Shown: positions 1 through 11,821 of the stretch, one piece after another
How positions within the stretch are numbered: position 1 is the first letter of the stretch
How the letters are laid out: every line of letters begins with the position of its first letter
Source: Staphylotrichum longicolle
Taxonomy: Eukaryota > Ascomycota > Sordariomycetes > Sordariales > Chaetomiaceae
Reading direction: 5' to 3'
NCBI GenBank assembly: GCA_019096155.1
Contig: JAHCVI010000004.1
Location: 3,472,001-3,536,000, forward strand
Length of the DNA: 64,000 nt
Notes under the pieces: generated by a model
Told to the model about the DNA's origin: nothing
Databases searched by the model: none
Seen by the model: the letters and a program-made list of their open reading frames with translations, nothing else
Translations under genes and position numbers: made by a program

Positions 1-896
1 GCTGAGACCAATGGGTTCAAATCAATCAACTGGCACTGTCCTACCTCGGTCAGAATTCTGCTCAGCCCCCATTCCCCGGGTCCCTCGGTGAGTGTGCCTT
101 GGTATCAAAGCCGGGCAGCGGTTCCTGGATGCCTATCACACCTTGCGTTTGTGATAATGCTCTCCAGCGGCCCGGGTCGGTCCTTTGCCGCCGATGATGG
201 GCTCCGCAATGGAGACGCCACGCGGGGTATGTAGCAGCAGTTGCTCCGGTGCCTTGCGCCATGTTCAGCTGCCGTGGTTTGCAATCATTGCCGCCGCACA
301 GCAGCACCGGACGATGGGTGGGATCAGGCTAGCGCGAAACACCGCGGTCCCGAGTGGTTTCTTTCTGCCCTTCTAGGCAGGCGGCTCAGCCCTACCACTA
401 GCGATCCGCGCCGCAGTGGGGGCCGGTCTGAACCGGGAACGGACGGCATTGGGTTGCAAGCGAGCGGCGCGGCGCGGCACTGCGCGGCACCGTCAGACCA
501 CCGGATACCACTCGATACCACTCGATACCACTAGAGCGTCCATTACCCGCCGGCGCGGTTAAAACACGAGCGGCGAGCCACCTGTGCCGCAATCACGGGT
601 GTTTCGGGGACTGGACGAGTTGCGAGGTGTGTGGCTGCGCCACTTTCACCATAGTGCACGATGATACCCCCTCGCAGATGATCCGCGAGAGAATGAGGCT
701 AAGTTTGGAGGACCCGAGACAGTGAGATTGAGTGTGTGAGAACAGACGAGACGAGTGCGGCCGAGTTCATTAATGTCAAGTAGGACGCGGCACCAGGCCC
801 AGGTTTTGTTTCTCGTCTTTTCTCTTACACCCTTCCATTTCTGAGACGTTTCTTGCACAGCTGCTGTACTTTTCCAGCAGTGGCAAACATCCAATC
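1..896. other. intergenic, upstream of PTH11-like gene
   Basis: No convincing gene is visible; open frames here are short, GC-driven and lack family features. The stretch contains a small 10-bp tandem repeat (505-534). The last ~150 bases before the ATG at 897 would hold the promoter and 5' leader of the downstream receptor gene, but I see no clear TATA box. Confidence 0.5.
505..534. repeat. 10-bp tandem repeat, three copies
   Basis: The unit ATACCACTCG occurs twice perfectly, followed by a third copy ending in AG instead of CG. It lies in non-coding DNA and is a minor microsatellite-like feature. Confidence 0.85.
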
Positions 897-2571
897 ATGT
901 CTCAATCACAGTCTCAAGAAGTGCCCCTCGATGAGTTGGTTGATGGACTAGCCAGCATCAAGAGGATGGCCTTCAAGGTGAGCGTTTTCTCCTCTCTTCA
1001 TTTTCAGTCTTTCCGGCTTCAGCTAAGGCGTTGCACAGGCGACAGTTGGCACCTTCTTTGGCCTGGCAATCCTCTCCGTCCTCGCCCGTGCTGCAATTCG
1101 CCTGCGGACACGGCGGACGCTTTCCCTTGATGACTACCTCCTCTTCGGTGCCGCCGTCTTTCTGTCGGGGGCAACAGGCCTCATGTACCACATCTGCGAC
1201 AACCTCTATCTGTCAACTGCCATTCGGCTTGACCAGACGATTGTCTTCCGCCTCGGCTCGGACCGCTTGACCGACCTCGTAAACAATGCAGTCCAGCAAA
1301 ACCACTCATTCCTCATCATCGCCTGGACGGCCACTTTCCTGGTCAAGTTCTCGTTCCTGGCCTTCTTCAGGCAGTTGACCTGGAACGTGGCGGGCATGAG
1401 GCGGTACTACTGGGCCGTTGTCGGCATCACGATCGTTGCGTGGCTCTTCCTCATCACCGAGCCGTTTATTCTCTGCTCCCAATTCGGATTTGAATCCTGT
1501 ACGTTCATCTCACCTGACAGGAACCAAACCGTCACATCGTCACTAACTAGCCCCACCAGTGCATTGTTTTGAAGAATCCAAGAACCTCCTCTACGTCTCC
1601 ATGACAGGCCTCGTCACGGGCCTCGACGCCCTGACCGACATCCTGAGTATGTCCCCCCCCCCCCCTCGCCACCGACCCCAACTCCAAGCTAACCCCCCAA
1701 AAACAGTCGTCAGCATCCCCATCATGGTCCTCCACACGGCGCGCATCCGCACCTCGCAAAAGGCCGGCCTGGGCGTCTTCCTCTGCCTCTCGCTCGTCAT
1801 GGTCGTCTTCTCCATCACGCGCGTGAGCAAGATCAGCGGCGCCTCGGGCGTCGACGTGCCCTGGCTCTTCTTCTGGCAGTTCATGGAGGCGTCCATCGCC
1901 GTGCTCATGGGCTCGCTGACCGTCTTCCGCACGCTGCTCATCGCCGAGGGCAACAAGAGCAAGGGGTCGCCCGGGTCGCCCGGCGAGAAGGCCGGCGGTG
2001 GCCGCAGTCCCGGCAAGTCGCCGCGGTCGTATTATTCGTTTCATCATCGGATTCGGTTGCTGGGACGGCGGAGGGAGCACGGGGATCTCGAGTCGCAGGA
2101 TGGGAGTGGGCTGCCGGAGATCCCGAGCGCGACGATGACTGGGCTGAGGACGTTTATCCGGAGAAACCACAGGGATCCCGGGCTGGAGACGGGCGCGATG
2201 TTGACGGCCATCTCGCAGCACAGCACGCTGGCGGACGAGGAGGGGTTGGTGCAGAAGATAAAAGACAAGGACGACAAGGTCAAGGAGGAGGTGAGGCAGG
2301 TGACGCCGTTGATGTCACCGCAGACGCAGAGGGATCCGCCTATTGCGTATCACTACCCGGTAAGAGCGACTTTAACCTGTTGGTTGATGAGGGTTGTTAG
2401 CTAACGTGGTGTGCTCGCCAGCAGATATGGAGACCGCAGCCCAATGCCAACCCGAGGTTGACGCCGGTTCAGGGCAGTGCAAACCAGGACACGGTGTGGA
2501 GTGGCCAGTCGACGCACATTTCTCAGGCAAGTATCGGGGGCACAACGTTGCACGAGCGACGAGAGGTATGA
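897..2571 (+). CDS. PTH11-like / rhodopsin-domain integral membrane protein
   Basis: Five exons (897-977, 1039-1498, 1560-1646, 1707-2359, 2422-2571) join in one frame to about 476 aa. The N-terminal half holds seven hydrophobic segments, in the arrangement of the fungal rhodopsin-domain/SAT4 family that includes Magnaporthe PTH11-like receptors. Visible features are the SLDDYLL motif after helix 1 and the loop ending in GFES-LHCFEES before helices 5-7. The C-terminal ~170 residues are hydrophilic, Gly/Ser/Pro- and charge-rich, and would be a cytoplasmic tail. Such proteins are thought to sense surface or nutrient cues at the plasma membrane, but ligand and coupling are unknown here. The third intron has a long poly-C tract just after its donor. 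Exon joins preserve frame and conserved residues, so the model is fairly secure; the last acceptor could be three bases further downstream. Confidence 0.85.
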
Positions 2572-2942
2572 GCACCCGCTCTTGGCTATTTTTCTTGTGT
2601 CGGAAAGGGCAAGGTTTTGGCCGCGTTTGGCTTAGGGGCTTGGAAGGTTGTAAACCCCGTGTAATGATTCATTTTCAGTTGGGGTGTATTGTACATATGG
2701 AAGGCAAAACACGCAGCCTTCCAAGCTTGCAAAGAACTTCTCAGCTATGATGGCTTCAGTTTAGTTCGGTGGCATTCCCGGAGACTATCACGCTGCGGAA
2801 AGTGAACCGGCTTTGGTTTTACTAATCACTATGAAGGTGGATTTGTATGAAAAGTGCCGCAAATCAATATAGACGTGGATGTGATGGTCAAGGGGCTGCA
2901 TTGTTTTGTACCACGAAGCCGAAGGGAGCCTTCCCTTCCAGC
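2572..2942. other. intergenic
   Basis: Short gap between the 3' end of the receptor gene and the 3' end of the convergent HET gene. It presumably holds both 3' UTRs; nothing else was recognised. Confidence 0.4.
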
Positions 2943-4786
2943 TCATGAGGCTGCGGCTTGCCGGAACTTGGACGGAATCCATCGCGGAAATTCCGGAAGA
3001 GATTTCGGACTAGGAATCAGAAGGAGCAGCCGAACCTTCATAAGCCTAGAATCACTGCCCGTGACGAGAAACTCGGTATTTTGACCCGCAATGGCGGACA
3101 GCGAACCGGGCAGCGATGCCACCTTGTCCTTCACTCCCCAGCCGTTAAAGACAACCTTAACATCCCAGTCGGCCATGGGAGTAACATTCTCGACCCGCAT
3201 TGAGAAATGTCCTTCTTTGTGATTGAAGACCGAGTCTGGCGTAAGGGAATGGTCCTTCCCAGTAAAGGCGAATGCGGGTTCGTCGGTTACCGCGAAGGGA
3301 TAAGGCCTATGCGGTCGCGTTTCACCCCAGAGATGGTTGGAGAGATCGGGAGAAAGGATAGGCATGACAGCTGGTATGAGTGGGCCCAACAACCTTCGGT
3401 CGTGTTCCTGTATATGACGGACGCTCGTTAGCGGAGAGTGGCCCTCATCGAGCTGCTCCTGAACGCAGGGAAGGACTAAGGAGGCGTGACCTACAAGCTT
3501 CAGGGTGGGGAGCGGTTCTACCCCATTCATTAAGTCAAGATCCGGATCCCGTTCATGAAGCAGATACACCGTTCTCCGCGCACCAGCACCCTTAAACACT
3601 CGCCACGAGTGTGGGATGATGAGCAGCCGATGAAACAAGGGAGGCCGCACGAGGTGGAGGGCACCGCGAGAGGTGCTCGCGCCAGGACACAAACAAGCCG
3701 CAAATGGTCTTCGTGCGGCCGTGACTCAGTCGCGTCGAACACGATAAGCTTGTACGTTTCCCTCAAACAGTCCAAGACCACAGCCTCGATACGCAGGCCC
3801 GCGTTGGTAAGTTGGAAGTCGCGCGGTCTTTCGCGCCTCTTTCGGAAGTGCCCGCTTTCTGCAAAACCACTCGGTTGCGGCGCGAAAAACCCGCCCCAGT
3901 GGGAGGATGCAATGGGGCTCTGAAAAGCAGGCCACGCCCAGCAGAATATCGTTTGGTCGTTGTCGTGCTTGATGATTTCCTCCTGCAGGCGAATAAACGC
4001 CCGACTGCCCTCGCCGTACAGCAGAGGCATGTTGATGCCAAATATGCCGAGCAGACAGTAGGCAGTGTCTTCCTCGCGGGTTGTACGGCGGTTGGAGGCC
4101 CAGGACATGCGTCTCGCAATTGATGCGGTCGAGAAGCTGCCTTGCCGGAGGAGGTACTCGGGCTGGATCCTGGTGATTGCGCTGATGGTGCGCGCCAGGC
4201 TCTGCCGGGTTCCCATCTCGATCCAAGATGCGCTGAAGAAGATGACCTTCCTCGGGGCGAGGAGCTCCTGGAGCGTCCAGCCGCGGGTGAACCACCGCGC
4301 TTTGGCTAGGTCAGCGTCGCTCTCACAATCGCCCATGTAGGCACAGCAGGCAACCGCGCGCTGGTACCAGGCGAACATCGAATTGATGGCCTCGCTCAAC
4401 TCGGCCGAGCTCTCCTTGTTAATGCATACCGTGTCGATCCAGATATGGTGGACGGTTTCGGACCGCGACGACCAGTCTTCGATCGGTGTCTTATTCAAGT
4501 TGCGGCGAGCAAGATCGCGTACGAGGGCCGCAAATTTCTCGATCTTGCTGAACCCCGATTTTGATCTGATGAAGTTGGCCTTTGCTTCGGCTCGTTCTCG
4601 TTGCTTTGGGGTCATCTCGCTCAATACACCCTGGGCTTTCGCCTCGTCGTGGTCGATGAGCCAGAGGTGCTCCTGAAACGACATTTCGCCATGCTGGTCC
4701 CAGGTATGTGAGAGAATGAAGTACGCCGGTATATCGCTGCCGTGAAACTCCTCCATCCTCATGGTGTCAATGTTGATGAGGCGCAT
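2943..4786 (-). pseudogene. HET-domain protein with apparent frameshift
   Basis: The start is taken at the ATG complementary to 4784-4786, giving the usual HET opening (MRLINIDTMRMEEF). The HET (heterokaryon incompatibility) domain follows in order: FILSHTWD near residue 25, HIWIDTVCINK near 110, WFTRGWTLQELLAP near 160, then the downstream segment with EDTAYCLLGIFGINMPLLYGEG. The frame stops at 3530, inside what should be the C-terminal part. The remaining coding-like sequence (RRTVYLLHERDPD onward, ending at 2943) lies in another frame that overlaps it. The switch point is about 3650-3690 and no plausible intron bridges it. HET proteins trigger cell death on non-self recognition after hyphal fusion. 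Either a real frameshift truncates the C-terminal region, or a one-base assembly error splits an intact gene of ~610 codons. Confidence 0.75.
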
Positions 4787-5352
4787 CTCGTCCTTCTTTG
4801 GAATGAAAGACACTGAACTGCGGTAGTTGGACGTGAGTCAACCTGATTAAGTTGTGAAGCGGGGAAAAAACGCCGCAAGGCAAGAAAGTCAGCGAGCAAA
4901 CCAAGCCACACACAGAGTTGAGAGCCTGCCCAGTGATATTTGACCGGCGCTTCCTGTCTCGCGCCGAACCTGGAGCACAGCCCCTACAGAGCGCAGGTCC
5001 TGGATCACGCTGAGTTTTGCAAAGATCACAACTAGCAAAGACCACAACTTTCTTTAAACGTTGATGAAAATCGAAGAAGGCGCAGGTGTCACGGATGTGC
5101 ACTCACCGGCCTACCATATTAACCAATCAAACCGATTCTGGGTCTGTGACTCGGCAGAGTGAATGCCACCATGTGTCTGTTGGTTCCTGTTGGCACAGCC
5201 TCTCCCGAGTCAGCAGGGGCTTCTATGACTCTTCCAACTCGCCCTGATCTTGTAAGTTCTTGTGGTTTCTCTTCCTCTACAAACGGTTTCCTCGCTCCAA
5301 AGACTTGAAAACAGAAAGAGCGAGGGCTTCAAGCAAGCGTGCGCTCAGCAAA
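4787..5352. other. divergent intergenic region, HET (-) / ArgRS (+)
   Basis: Shared upstream region of two divergent genes. It contains a consensus donor GTAAGT at 5252-5257, suggesting an intron in the 5' leader of the synthetase transcript. The frame upstream of the HET ATG stays open for a few codons but has no earlier ATG. Confidence 0.5.
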
Positions 5353-7373
5353 ATGTCGACATCGACGTTAGACGGCCTCAATGCGCTGCTTTCTCAACTT
5401 GGTGCAGATCCCATTCCCAAGATTTCTGGACTTGCAGCACACCCTCTTAGTCGTCCCATTGACATCTATCGCGTCTACCTGGCCGACATCGTCGCCAGGC
5501 TCATCGGATGCGAGGCTCCTCTGGTTTACGAGTCGCTCCAGTCCCCCACCTCAACCGCCAATGGAGACTTGGTTCTCCCTGTACCCCGTCTCCGCCTCAA
5601 AGACGGCAAAAAGCCGGCCGACCAGTGTTCCAACCTCGAAGCGGCATTTCCGGAAAGTCATCCCCTCTTCAGAAAGCCCAAAGCTACCGGGATACACCTC
5701 CCACTCTATTTCAGTCCCTTGTCCCTCTCGCGTCTTGTGCTCCCGTACATTTTTCAGCGCCAACAAGCATACGGCAGCAATCTCGACACTGGCCTCCGCA
5801 ATGACCCTACGGCCCCAGCCACCACAGACCGCAAGAAGGTCATCATCGAGTTCAGCTCTCCCAACATCGCCAAGGAGTTCCATGCCGGCCACCTCCGCAG
5901 CACCATCATCGGCGCCTTTGTCTCTAATCTCTACCAGAGCATGGACTGGGACGTGGTCAAGATCAACTACCTCGGCGACTGGGGCAAGCAGTTCGGCCTC
6001 CTGGCCGTCGGCTGGCAGCGCTTCGGGTCCGAGGACGAGCTGGCTCGGCAGCCGCTGAAACACTTACTCGACGTGTACGCTCGCATCAACGCGGCCTTCA
6101 AGCCCGAGCAAGAAGCCAGCAAGCGAGCCCGCGACGAGGGCCGCGACACGGCCGAGATTGAGTCCCAGGGGCTGTTCGCGGAGCGAAACGCCTTCTTTCG
6201 TCGCATGGAGGATGGCGATGCGGAGGCACTGGCGCTTTGGAGCCGTTTCCGCGACATCAGCATCGACAGGTACGTCGCGACGTATGCCAGGCTCAACATT
6301 GGCTTTGACGAGTACTCCGGCGAGTCCCAAGTCAAGACGGAGACCATCAAAAGAGTCGAAGCCCTCCTCCAGGAAAACGGGGTGTATACCGAGCACAACG
6401 GATCGTGGGCCATCGACTTTGAGAAGCACGGCTCCAAGGGCCTCGGCCTGGCGGTTGTCCGCGGGCGTACGGGCACGACAACCTACCTGCTGCGCGACGT
6501 CGCGGCCGTGCTGGACCGAGAGGCAAAGTACGCCTTCGACAAGATGATCTACGTCGTCTCGACCGAGCAGGACCTCTACTTCCGCCGCGTGTTCCGCACC
6601 CTCGAGCTCATCGGCCGCGCCGACCTCGCCTCCCGCCTCCAGCACGTCAACTTCGGCAAGGTCGTGTCGTTGTCGTCGCGCCTCGGCACCGTCCAGCTGC
6701 TGAGCGACATCCTGGACCAGTCGCGCGACGCCCTGCACGAGGTGATGCGCCGCAACACGGTCAAGTACGCGCAAGTGGCCGATCCCGACGCCGTCGCCGA
6801 GGCGGTGGGCATTTCCGCCGTCATGGTGCAGGACATGTCCGGCAAGCGCATCAACAACTACCCGTTCGACATCAGCCGCATGACCTCCTTTGAGGGCGAC
6901 ACGGGGCCCTATCTACAATACTGCCACGCGCGTCTCAACTCGATCCTGCGCAAGGCCGGGCTGACGCGTGACGACCTCGTCGACCACTTAAGCCAACACC
7001 CGGACGGCCTCGACGCTGACGTCCTAAGCAAACAGCACTGCGTCGACCTCCTGCGTCTGATGGCGCAGTACCCGGACGTGACGGCCACGGCACTGCGCAA
7101 CCTCGAGCCGTCGACGGTGCTGACGTACCTGTTTCGTCTGACGCACCAGCTGTCGTCTTGTTATGATGTGCTACAGGTCGTCGGCGCTGAGGGGGGGAGG
7201 GATGTGATGCTCGCACGCGCGGCGCTCTACGAGGGGGCTCGCCAGGTGCTGGAGAACGGAATGAGGTTACTCGGGCTGAGTCCCGTGGAGAGGTGAGCAC
7301 CCCATTCTATTTGCCTCTTGTGCACACAGCACTGAGCATTCCGTTGACTGTTTCCGATCTTGCCAGGATGTGA
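5353..7373 (+). CDS. arginyl-tRNA synthetase (class I)
   Basis: Charges tRNA-Arg with arginine. ATG at 5353 is the first in-frame ATG after an upstream stop. The 648-codon first exon ends with a splice: donor GTGAGC at 7293, acceptor CAG ending at 7366. This replaces the in-frame TGA and adds the final Met, giving the ...SPVERM terminus typical of ArgRS. Domains in order: N-terminal add-1 tRNA-recognition domain, Rossmann catalytic core with the HIGH signature as HAGH near residue 177 (context SPNIAKEFHAGHLRST), and C-terminal DALR anticodon-binding helices. The second ATP-binding loop reads SSRLGTVQLL near residue 441, where many eukaryotic ArgRSs have an RKGT-type loop, so its lysine is absent. 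This could be a divergent or organelle-directed isoform. A spliced leader (ATG 5225, donor 5252, acceptor before 5338) could add a short N-terminal extension; this is speculative. Confidence 0.92.
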
Positions 7374-7935
7374 GGCTGTATACAATATGGGGTCCCTTCG
7401 ATGTACCGATTCACAGCTGCTGAGAAGAGTTGTGCTGTGAGGAAGATCTAGATGTGACATGGTACTCTGATCCCCAAAGTACCTACCTTACCTTACTTTC
7501 TGAGTCGTGGACAAACTGTTCAGCGGGAAAACCACTGTGCTGTTCCTTCGCTTTCGGTTCCCCAATCTCGTCTGTGCTCGCCACAAAGTCCGTGACACCT
7601 GCTTGGCGCTTGATTCGCGTTTTCCTGCCCGCCCTGCCGTCGCATTCTGCGCCGCGGCAATGCAGGAGTCGTGCCAGCTCGCTAACGCGGCTGTTTGATT
7701 AACAGACGACGTCTGTGAGCCAATGAGCAGACCTTTATTTCCGGGTGCATCAATCTGCACCCGCGCAAGCCACGGATCCACAGACGACCTACGGCACAGC
7801 AGGGGGAGGGGGTGTGTGGTGTGCGTATTTTGGTTTCGAGTTTCAGCCTCCATCATCGACTGACCACCTCCACACCACCTCAACAGTGACTAGCAGCTTT
7901 CCATTACTCACCTCTGTGACATCTCGGGTCGCACG
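7374..7935. other. intergenic, upstream of P450
   Basis: Gap between the synthetase 3' end and the P450 start codon. No further gene recognised. CT-rich stretches just before 7936 are typical of a fungal leader. Confidence 0.4.
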
Positions 7936-9658
7936 ATGAGCGTTTTTGAGGTGTTGAGCCCGGGGCGCGTTGCGTCAGCTTGCCTGGCCGCGTTCGCCAG
8001 CGGACTCGTCTACCTCGTGGTGAAGGGATACCATGCACGGCGGACATTCTACCGTCTACGTGAACAGGGCATGGTATGATACAGACGCACTGACAACTCA
8101 CAAACCTCTCACCGCTAACATGTTCAGCCCATGCCGCCATGGAACCCCATCTTGGGCCATCTCCTGGCGCCCCCCCCCGTCATGAAGACGCTGCCCGAGG
8201 ACACGCAGCAAGCAGCCGCCGTTCGAGGCGCTGTGCAAGGCCCACGAGAAGGACAGCATGGACTCCATCATCTACCTGGACATGTGGCCGTTCGCGGACC
8301 CCATGATGGTGGTCTGCTCACCTGTGCTGGCCGTGCAGACGTGCCAGGAGCACGACCTGCCCAAGCCGCCCATCCTGCACGCCTTCTTCAACCCGCTGGT
8401 GGGTTTTGATAATCTGTTCACCATGAACGGTCCCGAGTGGAAGCGGTCGCGCGCCCTCTTCAACTCGGGCTTCAGCGCGGGCTATATCCTGCAGCAGACC
8501 CCGCACGTCGTGGACGAGGCCGAGGTGTACGTCGACGTCCTGCGCGAGCACGCCCGCAAGGGCGACATGTTCTCCCTGGACGACGTGACCTGCTGGTACA
8601 CGATGGACATCATCGGGGCCGTCACGCTCGACTCGCGCCTGCAGTCCCAGCGCCAGCACAACCCGCTCGCGACGGCCATGCGCCGGCAGATCCGGTGGCA
8701 CGTCCTCGACAACGAGTGGAACCTCTTCATCCGGTGGAACCCGGCGCGCCCGTTTGTGCAGTGGTACAACAACCGGCAGATGGACGCGTACATCGCGTCG
8801 GAGCTCGACAAGCGCTACGCCGAGTGGAAGGAGGACGAGTCCACCGCCTCGTCCCGCTCCATCATCCACCTCGCCCTCGCCGGCCACATGGCGACGCAAA
8901 CCACGCACCCGCGCCCGCCCCGCCTCGACGCGGCCTTCAAGCGCTGGGCGACGGTGCAGATCCGCCTCTTCCTCTTCGCCGGCCACGACTCGACCTCGTC
9001 CACCATCTGCTACTGCTTCCACCTGCTACAGTCGCACCCCGCGGCCCTGGCCAAGCTCCTGGCCGAGCACACGGCCGTCTTCGGCGCCGACCCGTCCCTC
9101 ACCCCGTCCCTCCTGCGCAGCAACCCCCACCTGCTCAACAACCTCCCCTACACCACGGCCGTCATCAAGGAGTCCCTCCGCCTCTTCCCGCCGGCGTCAG
9201 CCATGCGCGGCGGGCGCGAGGGCGTCGCCCTGACCGACGCGCGGGGCAACGCCTACCCGACGGCGGGGACCAACATCTGGGTGCTCCACTCGGCGGTGCA
9301 GCGCAACGCAAAGTACTGGCCGGAGCCGGACGCCTTCCTCCCGGAGCGGTGGCTGGTGGGGCCCGAGGACCCGCTGTACCCGCCCAAGGGCGGGTGGCGG
9401 CCGTTTGAGCACGGCCCGCGCAACTGCCTGGGCCAGACGCTGGCCATGCTCGACGTCAAGGTGACGCTGGCCATGGTGGTGCGGGAGCTCGACGTGAGGA
9501 GCGTGTATGACGAGTGGGACCGCGTGCACGGGACGCGCGGCAAGGTGAAAACGGTGAATGGGGAGAGGGCGTATCAGACGCAGGTTGGGGGCGCGCACCC
9601 GGCCGATGGGTTCCCATGTCGGGTGCGGTTCAGGGGCGAGGGGGAGGTGAAGGGGTGA
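7936..9658 (+). CDS. cytochrome P450 monooxygenase, CYP59/AflN-like, with apparent 1-nt frameshift
   Basis: Exon 1 (7936-8073) encodes an N-terminal membrane anchor; the intron is 8074-8127; exon 2 begins at the proline-rich hinge (PMPPWNPILGH). P450 signatures follow: I-helix AGHDST (~8980), ExxR as ESLR (9170), PERW, and the heme loop FEHGPRNCLG with the Cys ligand near 9424. The catalytic half is therefore complete. Between LPEDTQ and KQPPFEALCKAHEKD (about 8190-8215) the frame shifts by one base; the total exon length is not a multiple of three, as expected for one extra nucleotide. No intron of usable size fits. General resemblance is to CYP59-type enzymes such as AflN/StcS of aflatoxin-pathway fungi (family guess by eye). 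The flanking genes do not form a recognisable secondary-metabolite cluster. Assembly error or recent inactivation are both possible. Confidence 0.82.
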
Positions 9659-11821
9659 GGTTTGACTAGGAGCGGTTTGAAAACGGCCGAGAGGTAATTG
9701 TTAGGGCGAGGCTAGCAGGGCGTTGGCGACTGGCAAGTCTGTCGTGGGGCCATCCCTTGCGCCATGGTGAGGTGAGGCGTGGTGTGATGGTCTGTGTCTG
9801 GTGACGGCCTCAGGGCCGTGTTGACGGTCTGCGTCTGAGCAAAAGGCGGTGGTTGGCGTTGGTGTTTGACTGACGACGAATTAATGAACCACATGGGACT
9901 TTTTGGTCCAGGATTCTTGGGCACTCAGCACCGCCGTTTCCCAATGTCCCATGTCGTCGGAGCCTCGGCGTCTTGGTTCGCCCGTGTGTCCTGTCCGTGG
10001 TAAGATGACGACGGTCTGAGCCCGCTAAGTCACCCTTGGTCTCCTTAGTCTTGGCCCACATGGAGACTGGCCAATGAGTTCCCGGGGCCTCTCGCTTGGC
10101 CTTGCCTAGGGCGATCCCAAATCCAGAATCTCCACGGCAGAGGAGCCGAGCGGGAGGCCAGGAACTTCAAAAATGCGACGCAGGCTGTTTGAGCTGATAA
10201 TCTTGGATATTCCTGTTGCTCGGGATGGTTCTTGTCAGTGCTTGGACAAAAGTGGGCTCCTGGGGTTTGGTGCTTGTTGGTGGTGGAATTTTGGACTTTC
10301 AGAGTCTGGACCTTCCTCGATTCTCAAGGTTGCCCTTCGTCACCCCAACTTTGAATTCATCCGAGGGCAAGACTAAGCGTGTCGGCCGGCGGGGCATCCC
10401 GACTCGGCAGTGGCGGCCCGACAGGACGGGCCAGTGAGAAGGCTGCCCTGGCCGCACTCTAGCGAAGAGCTTTCCCAGAAGAGCGGAAAAAAAGAGCGGT
10501 AAAAGAGAACCTGAGGAGCAGCTTCCCAAACCATTCATGGATGCCACTCGCCTCATTCCCGTCCCCCGATTCCCGGTCGCAGCGATTGCCGCCACAGCAT
10601 TTTCCGGCTCGCCCGCTGCCCTGGGCCAGCACACGTCGCACCATCGCGGTCAACCTGTGTCAAAGCTGGAAATTGCCAGTGGGGCGACAACACACGGACA
10701 CGAAGCCAAAACCAACAAGCTTTCAGCTCTGATCAGGGCAGACCCGCCATGCCTGCCGCGGAATCGCCAATAGATAGAATCTGGCAAGTGGCCTCCGCAA
10801 TCACCAGGCAACGTTAAGACTTTGTCTGTGAGCAAGCACTGCGACCACTGCGACCACTGCGACTGTTGGACCACACCCCACACGATCCTCACCAACCAGG
10901 GCTCAACCAGGGCTACCCAACCACGGATCCCAGGATTGCCGTCGGCAGCTGGACAGCACAGACCGCTGGACCGTGGATCGGCCTCCAGACCGCACTAACC
11001 AAGGTGGTTAAACCACAAGCAGCGCGCCTGGCTCACCGACCATGATTAGCGGAGGTAGCGGAGACTCTCGGTGATGGACGTGCGGGGCAAGGTTGCTGAC
11101 CGTTGAGATGGCGTTGAAGAATGGCTCGAATGGCTTGCGGTCTGCGGATGGCTTGGGATCCGCTGACCAACGGAGCCTCGCGCCGCTGCAGCAAGAAGGA
11201 CCCCATTTGGCAAGTCCTCCGCAGTCCTTCGTGAGCCTCCTGCACGAAATCCAGGCCAATCGTCGCCCTGTGAGACCCTGCGAAACGCATGCGACGCACT
11301 CCACCCTCCCCCAGTTTTCCCCCGCCAGCGCAGTCCGTCCGTGAGGTGGATGCAACCCCTGCGCTGCTCCCTGCACCCAACTCCCTGCACCGCTCCCTGC
11401 GCAGCGTCGCTTCTCGGCAAGCCCTGGGAGGGTCGGGTGCGATGACTGCGAGTGCTCGAGCCCATTCTGGCCCATCCCCTCGCCGGCCCTTGTCGCCACT
11501 CACTGCACCAGCGTCCAGCGAGCGCCATTCAACACGCTTCCCGCTCCCAGTCCCGCTCCCGATCAATGCCTCCAGGAGGTTCCAACTCACGCCCATGCTA
11601 CCATCCCCGCTTCCATCCCCGGATTTTTCATTCAATAAAAGTCTGCCCAAACCTGGTTCGCCATGTGGTTGCATTCGTCTAAATAAATTGCTCTTCATGC
11701 CCGGCCCTGTAAATTCCCTCGCTGCCCGCTCTCCTCCCGCTCCCGCCGCTGCTACCGTCACTGTCGCTGCTGTCAGCATCCTGGCCAGCATTGGCAGCGT
11801 GAAGATGCCTCCACGACGATA
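9659..11821. other. 2.2-kb gene-poor interval
   Basis: Open frames on both strands have Pro/Arg/Ser-rich, out-of-frame composition and no family features, so I call no gene. A short imperfect tandem of CACTGCGAC (about 10836-10864) is present. The 3' part (11.3-11.8 kb) is pyrimidine-rich and runs into the leader of the next gene. An ncRNA or an unrecognised small gene cannot be excluded. Confidence 0.45.
10836..10864. repeat. 9-bp imperfect tandem repeat
   Basis: Three successive copies of CACTGCGAC (the first as CACTGCGACC-type) in the otherwise empty interval. Minor feature. Confidence 0.7.

Noticed and set aside
13..22. tRNA B-box-like string GGTTCAAATC
   Set aside because: Flanking bases do not form a T-stem and no cloverleaf can be drawn; the 5' part would be outside the window.
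8437..9408. A 323-codon frame overlapping the P450
   Set aside because: Arg/Pro/Ala-rich alternative frame of the P450 exon, which itself carries all catalytic motifs.
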